A stretch of DNA of 64,000 nt from CFX5 sp023384495. Its GTDB lineage: Bacteria; Chloroflexota; Anaerolineae; Caldilineales; Caldilineaceae. This document shows positions 17,347 through 25,900 of this stretch, in pieces (within the stretch, counting starts at the first letter, position 1; the number at the start of each line of letters is the position of its first letter). Below the pieces are notes generated by a model, which saw only the letters and a list, made by a program, of their open reading frames with translations, had not been told where the DNA came from and did no database searches. Both the position numbers and the translations under genes were made by a program. The stretch lies in NCBI GenBank assembly GCA_048499455.1, contig JASNZV010000025.1, positions 1-64,000 of the forward strand. Direction: 5' to 3'.

Positions 17347-18696
17347 ATGACCATGAACGTTACGCTCCACGCCCCACTTCACGAAACGATCCCTTCGATC
17401 CACAAGGCTGCCCGCTCGGCCTTTCAGCCGCAACCTACAACCAGCGCGGGCCGTTACTTTCGCGCGATGGCCGAATTTGTCGGCTTCACTGAGGCGGACG
17501 CGGCCGCGATCAAGCAGAGTGCGCCCATTATCGAGCAGCATATGTCTGAAATTGTTGGGAGCTTCTATACGCATCTGCTCCGCTATCCGCCCACGCGTAA
17601 ATTCTTTCTCAAGCCCGACGGCTCGATAGATCAGGAGTACCTGGAGTTGCGCATGCGCCACCTCACCAACTTCTGGCTACGCACCGCCACTGGTGTCTAT
17701 GATGACGAGTATGCCCAGTATCTCGAATACGTGGGGCGCGCCCATACCGCGCGCGGGGCGAATCCTGGCATCTATATTGCCGCACGCTATGTCATCGGCC
17801 AGGTTGGCTTCATGCAGCACGCCATCTCCACCCTCCTCATGCGCGAGCTGCGCGAGACCGATCCGGCGCGCATGGAATCAACCGTCGAAGCGTGGGACAA
17901 GCTGCTGATGGTGCTTCTGGAGATGCTGACAAGCGCCTACACCACCGAGCAGGAGACAGTCTCCTTTAACGTGTTGCCTACGGTGGATAAGGGCGCCGTG
18001 AACCGGCTGGCCATGACCGCCACCGCCCGTGAGCAGAATGGACATACGATCCACAATGGCAAGCAGATTCACGTAGCCCATGTGGATGAGATTCCCGATG
18101 GCTGCCGCAAGATCGTCGAGGTGGAAGGGCTGTCGATTGGCGTCTTCCATCACAACGGCGCGTGGTATGCGCTGCGCAACTACTGTCTCCATCGCGGCGG
18201 GCCGGTTGCAACCGGCGCGTTGGAGGGTGACACGCTTGTCTGCCCGTGGCACCAGTTTCGCTACAATGTCACCGATGGGCGGCTGCTGGTTGATCCCAAC
18301 GTCAAGCTCGACACATACCCGGTGACAGTTGCAAATGGCGAGGTCTATATCACCGTCCCCGCACAGCCCGTCGAAGCAGCCCCTGCGCGCCCGGTGGCCG
18401 CCAACGAACTGGCTCTGTCTGACCTGAAGCCAGGTCAGATGGGGCGCGTCCAGGTGGACGGGCGAGCCGTGGCCGTCTACAATGTGGATGGCCGCTTCTA
18501 CGCCACGCAGGACCAATGCACCCACATGGGCGGCCCGTTGAGCGAAGGGGAACTGGAGCAGGATGCTGTCACCTGCCCGTGGCACGGGGCCTGTTTCAAT
18601 GTGCGCAACGGGCACGTCAACACCGGGCCGGCCACCGAGCCGTTGACAACCTACCAAGTCACCGTGATGGATGACCGGATTCGCGTCACAGGCTGA
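17347..18696 (+). CDS. Protoglobin fused to two Rieske [2Fe-2S] domains
   Basis: 449 residues. Residues about 30-200 are a protoglobin/sensor-globin domain; GRAHTARGANPGIYIAARYV matches the F-G region, giving His133 as the probable haem-iron ligand. Residues about 240-338 are a Rieske domain of the NirD/ferredoxin type with Cys280-His282 and Cys299-His302 (CLH, CPWH). Residues about 353-449 are a second one with Cys391-His393 and Cys410-His413. All eight cluster ligands are present. No signal peptide or membrane segment is seen, so it should be cytoplasmic. A haem plus two one-electron clusters suggests redox chemistry on O2 or NO, or a redox-gated sensor; no reductase domain is attached. ATG at 17347 and 17353 are both possible starts. 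Confidence 0.9.
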   Translation: MTMNVTLHAPLHETIPSIHKAARSAFQPQPTTSAGRYFRAMAEFVGFTEADAAAIKQSAPIIEQHMSEIVGSFYTHLLRYPPTRKFFLKPDGSIDQEYLELRMRHLTNFWLRTATGVYDDEYAQYLEYVGRAHTARGANPGIYIAARYVIGQVGFMQHAISTLLMRELRETDPARMESTVEAWDKLLMVLLEMLTSAYTTEQETVSFNVLPTVDKGAVNRLAMTATAREQNGHTIHNGKQIHVAHVDEIPDGCRKIVEVEGLSIGVFHHNGAWYALRNYCLHRGGPVATGALEGDTLVCPWHQFRYNVTDGRLLVDPNVKLDTYPVTVANGEVYITVPAQPVEAAPARPVAANELALSDLKPGQMGRVQVDGRAVAVYNVDGRFYATQDQCTHMGGPLSEGELEQDAVTCPWHGACFNVRNGHVNTGPATEPLTTYQVTVMDDRIRVTG

Positions 18697-18745
18697 CAAG
18701 CCGGCAGGGTGGGCGCGCGAACTCACCCTGTCGATCCCATTTGGC

Positions 18746-18772
18746 TTGCCCAGTCTTTCCCTGTGGTATAAT
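18746..18772 (+). promoter_or_regulatory. Promoter candidate of the XRE-STAND regulator
   Basis: A perfect TATAAT at 18767-18772, 41 bases before the ATG at 18814, with TTGCCC 15 bases upstream (18746-18751) or TTGGCT 20 bases upstream. The -10 box is convincing, the -35 box weak. Confidence 0.6.
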
Positions 18773-18813
18773 GCCAGCCGGCGTGGATTGCGCCTTGCTG
18801 GAGGCCACAGGAG

Positions 18814-21513
18814 ATGGATGCACCGATCTCGTTTGGGGAATGGATTCGCCAGCGTCGCCGCGCGCTCGACCTGACACAAGATGGGCTGGCGGCGCTGGTC
18901 AATCTTTCCGTTTCGGCCATTCGCAAGATCGAAACCGACGAGCGCCGCCCCTCGCGTGAGACGGCCGAACTACTGGCCGAGGCGCTGGAGATCCCCAGCG
19001 ACGCACACGCCGCCTTTTTGAAGACGGCGCGGGGCGAGTTGGCCATCCATCGGCTGAGCGCGCCGTCCGTGGCGATGCCGCCTCTGCCCACGCCTCCCCC
19101 CCCAGCCGGGATACAGCCGGTAGCGCCCCCGGCGATCGCAGCGCCACTGCCCGTCGTTGCGGCTGTGGCGCGCCCGCCCAGCTTGCCCAGGGCCACGACA
19201 CCCCTCATCGGGCGCACGAATGAGCTGTTGCAGATCGAGCGGCTGCTCGCCGACCCCACCTGCCGGTTGCTCACCATCGTCGGGCCGGGCGGCATAGGGA
19301 AGACAAGGCTTGCCCTCGAGGCGGCAACCCGTCTCCAAGAGCCGTTTGTCGATGGCGTCTATTTTGTGCCGCTCGTCAGCGTGGGCGAGCCTGGGCTAAT
19401 CGCCCCCACCGTGGCCAGCGCGATCGGGCTTCAATTGCACGGCGCGCGTAGCCCTCACGAGCAGGTAATCCTCCACTTGCAAAGCCGGCGCGCATTGCTG
19501 CTGCTGGACAACCTGGAACATCTGCTCGCGCCGGCCAGCGCCTCGCCGGCAATGAATGGCAGCCATGGGGCGGATTCCGTTGATTGGCTGGCGGAATTGC
19601 TCCTCCAAGCCCCTCACCTCAAGCTGTTGACCACCTCGCGTGAACCGCTGGGGCTGCCCGGCGAATGGCTCTTTGACCTCCACGGTTTGCCAACGCCGCC
19701 ATCCGATCTGCAGGCGCAATCCGATGGCCCTGAACGCTTTAGCTCCATCGAGCTATTTCTCCAGACTGCGCGACGCACCGACGCCCGCTTTGCGCCAAGC
19801 GCCGAGGATCGCGAGGCCATCGCGCGCATCTGCCGGCTGGTGGACGGGCTGCCGCTGGGTATCGAGCTGGCGGCCTCGTGGGTGCGCACCCTCACCTGTG
19901 TCGAGATCGCCGACGAGATCGAGCGCAATCTGGACTTTCTCGCTTCCCCCACCCGCGGCCTGCCCGAGCGTCACCGCTCGCTCACCGCCGTTGTCGAGCA
20001 ATCGTGGCGTCTGCTCAGCGAACGGGAGCGCGCCGCGCTGCGCCGGCTGTCCATATTGCGTGGCGCATTCACACGGGCGGCGGCAGAAGAGGTGGCCGGC
20101 GTCAATCTGGCGTTGCTTTCGGCCTTGGTCGCCAAATCGCTCGTGCGCCATACCCCGCAAGGCCGGTATGATCTGCATGAGGTTGTCCGCCACTATGCCG
20201 CCACCCAACTGCACGCCTACCCGGCTGAGGCGGAGAGCGCCGGCGAACAACACTGCCGTTATTTCATGGGTTGGCTCGCCCAACGCGGTGGGTGGCTGCG
20301 CGGTGACAAACAGACCGCAGCCCTGGAAGAGTTTGTGGCCGAAGCCGACAACATCCGCGCCGCGTGGCACTGGGCAGTGGCGCAACAACAGACAAGCGTC
20401 ATCGAGTCGGCTACGATAGACCTGATCGACTTCTATGATTCGCTCAGTTGGTTTGAAGAGGCGGAACGCATTTTCTCACATGCCGAGCAACAACTCGACC
20501 AGGCCACATCGCCCCCGGGCGCGCTCGGCTGTATGTTCTTGGGATGGGGCGCCTTCAGTTGCCGGATCGGGCGCTATGACGAAGCGCAGGCGGCCTTGAT
20601 GCGCAGCCTCATATTGTTGCGCACGGTTGACGATCCCCGCCCCTTGACCCGCGTCTATTACTGGCTGACCATGGTCGCCAATCACCAGGGTGAATATCAC
20701 CAGGCGCGACAGTGGGCTGAATTGGGGTTGGCGCTGGCCGAGGCCCACGACTTTCGCAGCATCTATGCCCGGTTGCTCAATCTGCTCGGCTTTGTGGCGC
20801 TCTATCAAGGCGACTATGCCCAGGCGCAGGGTTGGTTTGAACAAGCCCTAACCGCGGCTCGCCAACTGGGCAACCAGAACCTCATTATCCTGCTGCTGAA
20901 CAACTTGAGCACTGCACTGCGGCTACAGAGGCTGTATGACCGCGCCCGTCTCGTATTGCAAGAGAGTCTGACCTTGACACAAAGCACGGGCGAGCGCCGG
21001 TTGATGGCTTTTGCACAAGGCTCGTTGGGCCAACTGGCCTTTGAACTGGGGGAACTGGACGATGCACAGCGATGGTTCCACCAGAGCCTGCGGCTGTTGC
21101 AGGAGATTCATGAGATCTGGGGCATGACCGGCGTTCTCAATGATCTGGGCCATGTAGCCCTGGCGCTAGAGCAGCCTGACGAGGCCTATCAACACTTTTT
21201 TGATTTGCTCAACCAGGCTGTTGAGGCGGGCCTGCCACCGCGCATCCTGGACGCGCTCACCGGCATGGCTTCGCTCCATCAACAGGCCGGTCAGGTCGGT
21301 GCGGCGCTGGCGCTGGTGACGCATGTGATGCAGCACCCGGCCGTTCAGCATGAGACCAAAGGCCGCGCCGAACGCCTCTACCACGCACTGATCACACAAC
21401 TGCCGCCTGATGAGGCCGCCCTGACCCAGGCCGAGGCCCTGGCGCAGCCATTTTCGGCGCTGGTCGAGCAATACATGCAGCGGCGGGGGCGTTTTACGGA
21501 TGCCGGTGCATGA
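18814..21513 (+). CDS. XRE-type STAND regulator (HTH, NB-ARC ATPase, TPR)
   Basis: 899 residues. Residues about 5-65 are a helix-turn-helix of the XRE/Cro type (RRALDLTQDGLAALVNLSVS, IRKIETDERRPSRETAELLA). A proline-rich linker leads to the ATPase: TPLIGRTNELLQIERLL, Walker A GPGGIGKTRLAL near residue 157, and ALLLLDNLEHLL. The C-terminal 450 residues are TPR units (YDEAQAALMRSLILL, YAQAQGWFEQALTAA). It is a paralogue of the regulator at 1294 in ATPase and TPR parts, with a different DNA-binding head. GGAGG stands about 9 bases before the ATG. Its position 117 bases after the protoglobin-Rieske gene suggests, but does not show, a regulatory link. Confidence 0.92.
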   Translation: MDAPISFGEWIRQRRRALDLTQDGLAALVNLSVSAIRKIETDERRPSRETAELLAEALEIPSDAHAAFLKTARGELAIHRLSAPSVAMPPLPTPPPPAGIQPVAPPAIAAPLPVVAAVARPPSLPRATTPLIGRTNELLQIERLLADPTCRLLTIVGPGGIGKTRLALEAATRLQEPFVDGVYFVPLVSVGEPGLIAPTVASAIGLQLHGARSPHEQVILHLQSRRALLLLDNLEHLLAPASASPAMNGSHGADSVDWLAELLLQAPHLKLLTTSREPLGLPGEWLFDLHGLPTPPSDLQAQSDGPERFSSIELFLQTARRTDARFAPSAEDREAIARICRLVDGLPLGIELAASWVRTLTCVEIADEIERNLDFLASPTRGLPERHRSLTAVVEQSWRLLSERERAALRRLSILRGAFTRAAAEEVAGVNLALLSALVAKSLVRHTPQGRYDLHEVVRHYAATQLHAYPAEAESAGEQHCRYFMGWLAQRGGWLRGDKQTAALEEFVAEADNIRAAWHWAVAQQQTSVIESATIDLIDFYDSLSWFEEAERIFSHAEQQLDQATSPPGALGCMFLGWGAFSCRIGRYDEAQAALMRSLILLRTVDDPRPLTRVYYWLTMVANHQGEYHQARQWAELGLALAEAHDFRSIYARLLNLLGFVALYQGDYAQAQGWFEQALTAARQLGNQNLIILLLNNLSTALRLQRLYDRARLVLQESLTLTQSTGERRLMAFAQGSLGQLAFELGELDDAQRWFHQSLRLLQEIHEIWGMTGVLNDLGHVALALEQPDEAYQHFFDLLNQAVEAGLPPRILDALTGMASLHQQAGQVGAALALVTHVMQHPAVQHETKGRAERLYHALITQLPPDEAALTQAEALAQPFSALVEQYMQRRGRFTDAGA

Positions 21514-21582
21514 AACGGCAAATGTCATTTTGACCGCCACTTCGTCCAACGTTTGACGCATCACTCTATGTTGGCGCCTTGA

Positions 21583-21665
21583 GCGCAAAGGCGCAAAGAT
21601 ACAGAGATGCAAAGAAGAGGCCCGACCAACTGCTGGGCGTCTTTGCTCCTCTGCGTCTTTGCGTT
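21583..21665. repeat. CGCAAAG-type imperfect palindrome
   Basis: Left arm GCGCAAAGGCGCAAAG onward (21583-21615) and right arm CGTCTTTGCTCCTCTGCG onward (21638-21665) are inverted and internally repetitive with a period of about 8-9 bases. It lies between the XRE regulator and the M20 peptidase. Same architecture as the other intergenic palindromes in this window but a different sequence family. Confidence 0.7.
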
Positions 21666-21718
21666 GAAAAAATCCGCAACGATCGAGGCATCACTGACCA
21701 GTACACAGGGAATTGACT

Positions 21719-22879
21719 ATGGACATCGAACAGTTGATCGAATTCACCCAGGCGCTCGTTCAATTGCCCAGCTTGAGCGGGCAAGAGGGCGAGGCAGCGC
21801 GCCGGGTCGAATCCGAAATGCGCAGCCTGGGCTTTGACCAGGTCTACACCGATGAGAACGGCAGCGTCATCGGCATCATCGAAGGCGCACAGCCCGGCAA
21901 GACGATCCTGCTCGACGCCCACACCGACACCGTAGGCATTTCGCCCGGCGCGCCGTGGGCGCACGATCCATTTGGGGCGCAGGTGGTGGACAACGCACTC
22001 TATGGCCGGGGCGCGGCCGACATGAAGGGCGCGCTCGCCGCGATGGTCCACGCCGCGGCCGCACTCGACCGCCGCCGGCTCTGTGGCCGCGTCATCGTCA
22101 GCGCATCGACGCTGGAAGAGGTGTTGGAGGGGGTGGCGCTGCGGCCCATTGTGGAGAAACATCACCCAGACTTTGTGGTGATCGGCGAGGCCACCGACCT
22201 CAACATTGCGCGCGGCGGACGTGGCCGCGCCGAGGTTCACCTGGAGACAGTAGGGCGCCCGGCCCACTCTTCCTCGCCGCAACTGGGGCGCAACGCCGTG
22301 CTTGACATGATGCGCGTTATCGCCGCCGTCGAGACGGTCGAGCTGCCCACCCATCCGGTGATGGGGCCGGCCATCCTCGCCCTCACCGACATCATCTCCG
22401 ACCCCTATCCCGGCCACTCGGTGATCCCCAGCATGTGCAAGGCCACCTATGATCGCCGCCTGCTCCCCGGCGAGACGCCCGACGGGGTGTTGGCCGCCAT
22501 CACTGGGCTGCCCGGCCTGGCCGACATCGACCTGCGCGCCCACATCGCCGTGGGCGAGTACAATGCCTACACCGGCGCAACGCTGCGCGCCGACAAGTTC
22601 TTCCCGGCCTGGCTCCTGCCCGAGGAGGAGTGGTTTGTGCGGCGCGCCCTGCACGGCGCCCAGAGCGCCGGGCTGGCGGCTGAGTTCAGCGCCTATCGCT
22701 TCTGCACCAACGCCGCCTACAGCGCGGGCGTTGCCGGCCTCCCCACGGTGGGTTTTGGGCCGGCCAAAGAGAGCGACGCCCACGTGGTCGACGAGCGGCT
22801 GCAATTGGCCGACCTCATCGCCGCCGCGCGCGGCTATCAGGGGATCATCGAAGCGGTGTTGGGCGCGAGCGAGGAGTAA
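21719..22879 (+). CDS. M20-family metallopeptidase/deacylase (YgeY-like)
   Basis: 386 residues. Metal-binding marks of the M20 family are visible: LLDAHTDTVG, LYGRGAADMKG, a glutamate pair in TLEEVLEG and IGEATDLN, with a dimerisation (lid) domain in RGRAEVHLETVGRPAHSS. Members hydrolyse amide bonds of peptides or N-acyl amino acids using two zinc ions. The closest recollection is the YgeY hydrolase group; no selenium metabolism genes adjoin it, so that role is uncertain. The ATG at 21719 has AGGGA 7 bases upstream; a TTG two codons earlier is also open. Confidence 0.9.
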   Translation: MDIEQLIEFTQALVQLPSLSGQEGEAARRVESEMRSLGFDQVYTDENGSVIGIIEGAQPGKTILLDAHTDTVGISPGAPWAHDPFGAQVVDNALYGRGAADMKGALAAMVHAAAALDRRRLCGRVIVSASTLEEVLEGVALRPIVEKHHPDFVVIGEATDLNIARGGRGRAEVHLETVGRPAHSSSPQLGRNAVLDMMRVIAAVETVELPTHPVMGPAILALTDIISDPYPGHSVIPSMCKATYDRRLLPGETPDGVLAAITGLPGLADIDLRAHIAVGEYNAYTGATLRADKFFPAWLLPEEEWFVRRALHGAQSAGLAAEFSAYRFCTNAAYSAGVAGLPTVGFGPAKESDAHVVDERLQLADLIAAARGYQGIIEAVLGASEE

Positions 22880-22882
22880 AAC

Positions 22883-22922
22883 ATAAAAGGGGCGACTGGC
22901 CAATCCCAGTCGCCCCTTTTAT
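22883..22922. terminator. Bidirectional terminator between convergent genes
   Basis: A 17-bp perfect stem, 22883-22899 with 22906-22922, flanked by A4 and T4 on either side so that it works on both strands. It lies between the M20 peptidase (plus) and the alpha-2-macroglobulin gene (minus). Confidence 0.92.
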
Positions 22923-22932
22923 CGTGCAGCTT

Positions 22933-25900
22933 CTACTCGATCACAACGCGGTCCACACCGCTGCGGCCAAAGACCTCGGGTGAGTACATCTCTTCGGCCT
23001 TGGCGGGCGGCGCTACAAATTCACCCGGTGTTGTGGCGCGCGCCACATAGGTGTACTCGTAGACCCCCTCCCACAGCAACGTTGCAAAGGCCTCGGCGCG
23101 GGCGTCGCGCAGGTTCTGATGCTCGTACCAATTACGCCACCACCACCAGCCACCGCTGGGCCGCGCATTGGGGTCGGCGGGCAGCCGCTCGCTAGGGCTG
23201 AGCGCTGGGTTGATGATCTCGAACCCAGCCGGCAGCGGGTCCACCAGCGCCACATGATAGCGGCGGCTGTCGGCCACCAGGTTGACCCGCACCCGCACGC
23301 GCGCCCCGGCCTTGATGCGCCAGACACCGTTTTCGTCCAGCACCACATCGTCGGGGCTGTCCACCGGTTCATAGCGACGCTGCACGACAAAGCCCATCTC
23401 CTCCGGCGGCAGGTCGAGATCGGTGGGGGCATAGCGCAGCCCCAGCCGGTAATAGAGCCGGCCCACACCGTCCTTTTCGAGAATCAGCGACTGGAGATCC
23501 GGCGTTGATTCTTGCCCCTCACTCACCAGATAGCCCATGGGGACGAGCGTCTGGCGCGTTTCGGTGGTGCGCCCTTCATAGACGTGCTCGGCCACGTAGG
23601 CATCACCCAGCCACACGCGCGCCACAAAGTCGGGCGTCTCGGCCTCGAAGGTGTTGAAGTAGCGGTCGAGCGCCAGCAGAATAAAGGCGTTCTCCTGCGT
23701 GTTGTTCCAGCGGCCCCGGTTGTGTGGTGTGCGCGCGTGGGCCAGCAGCCCCGCCACCACCTTGGGGATCAGGTCGCTTTCGGGCTGGTTGTTGATGAGC
23801 GCATCAAGCATCAACCCGTCGGTGCGCCGGTTGGAGTGGAGCAGTAGATAGGATTGCTCGCCATACGAGGTGATAAAGTTGGCCGCGCCCGCCGTCTCCA
23901 CGGCCCGGTTGTTGACATGCCGCCGGATCGCCTCCACCTCTGCGGTCGAGGCCGGGTCATCGCTCAGCACCTGCCAGAGCCAGGCAACCGTCTCCAACGA
24001 GTGCTCTTCGAGGGGCAACTCGGCCAGCAGCGCCCGCGCCTTGGGCGTATCCACATCGCCCATGAGCTTGCGCACATAGAGGGCATAGGCGCTGAGCGTC
24101 CGCCGGACGGATTCGTGGTAATACGATGGATAGTACGACTCGATGCGGCGCAGGTGCTCCACAGCCCGCGAGAGCGTCTCCGCGGGGACATCGTAGCCCT
24201 TGTCTTTGGCCCGCTGCAAGGCATGCGCCACGTGGATGCTGTAATAGGGTAGCGAGTCGTTACCCCGCTCCCAGACGGGCCAGCCGCCGTTGTCGTTTTG
24301 CAGGGCCGCCAGACGGGCGATGTCACGCGCCATGGCTGCCTCAATGGCCTCGGGCGAGGGCAGTTGCGCCGCTTTGAATGCGGTCAGCACGTCGCGCAGC
24401 GCGGCCACACCGAGGATGCGCGAGGCCAGTTGCTCGGAACACTCAAACGGATAGGCCGTGAGATAGATCAGCGCATCGGTCAGCGCTTGCAGCGCCGTGG
24501 ACGAGGTGCTGACCTCCAGCCCGCCGAATTGCGGGTATACATCCTGTGGCGTCGCCAGCGGCTGCTCAATCGCGCCCTCATCCACCACGCCGTAGACGGC
24601 GAAGGCCTCGGTGGTGGCCGGTGTATAGACCGGCAGCGCGATTTCAGCGGCGTCGGCGGCGTCACCCGCCGCGGCGGCGATCTGCGCCCGCACCGCGCCG
24701 GCATTGGCCGTTTCCGCCGGGAAACGCACCTCGACCCGGTCGTTGGCGGGGATCGTCACCCGTTGACCGGCTTCCATCTGCGCGGCCTCATCTACGGGTT
24801 CAGCTCCCGGCGATTGCAGATTGGTGGCCCGGATCGCCACTTCCACATCCATTGGCTCATCGGTCTGATTTTGCAGCACAACGGGCAGCTCGAAACGGTC
24901 GCCAAAGTTGAGGAAGCGCGGGGCCGCCGGGCGCACCATGAGGGGCAGCCGGGCGGTCACATTCGCCTCGCTCGAGCCAAAGAACTTGCCATCAGCCACG
25001 ACCACCACCATCACGCGATAGCGGGTCAGGTTATCGGGCAGCTTGTATTCGACGCGCGCCTGGCCATTGCTGTCGGTGCGCACGGCGGGCGCAAAGAGGG
25101 CCAGCGGGTTGAAGTCGGTGCGAATGGTGATGGGGGCGCCGGGCTGGCCGGGTTGCTCGGCTTCTTCAAAGGCCATGGCCTCGGTGGCGGCGGGCATGGC
25201 GGTGGGCATGGGCGCGCCGGCCCCAACCACGGCGGTGTCGGCGCTGAGGCTGCGTGCGCTCTCCATCACCACATCGCCCATGCCGTCGGCCAACATCTCG
25301 GGCGTGGCCAACACGATACTGCTGCGGCCGTAGGCAGCCGAGACATTCGAGTAACGGTTGTTATAGAAGGTCGCCACCGGGTCGGCCAGGCTGTAGTTGG
25401 TCAGCGCCAGGATGGCCTCATCCACCACCACCACGGCTAGCTCGGCGTTTTCCACCGGCGCGCCGGCAGCGTCGGTCACCACCAGGTCGATGCCGGTCTC
25501 GGCGCCTGGGCTCAACGCGGCGGCGTCGGGCGCCATCTCCACGTTGAGTGTGCGGCTCAGCGGCGGAATGGGCAGGTCGATCCGGCCCGTGGCGAAGGCG
25601 GGGCGCAACGGCGCATCCGCCAACGGCTCGCCTTGCGCATCGGTGCGCGCGGCCGCGCCGTTGAGGTCAACCTGCACGGTGATGTTGGGGATGTACGCAT
25701 CCTCAATCGGCACCTGGAGCGTATAGGTTCCATCGTCGATGGTGAAACGCTGGGTGACGAGAATATCGCCCCGGCTGATGGTGGCCATTCCTTCGACCAC
25801 GCCATCGGCGCCGGCAAAGGGCGGCTGCACCAGGATTTGCGCCACGTCGCCGGGTTGGTAGCTGTCCTTGTCGGGGATCAGCGTCACTTCCTCCTGTTCC

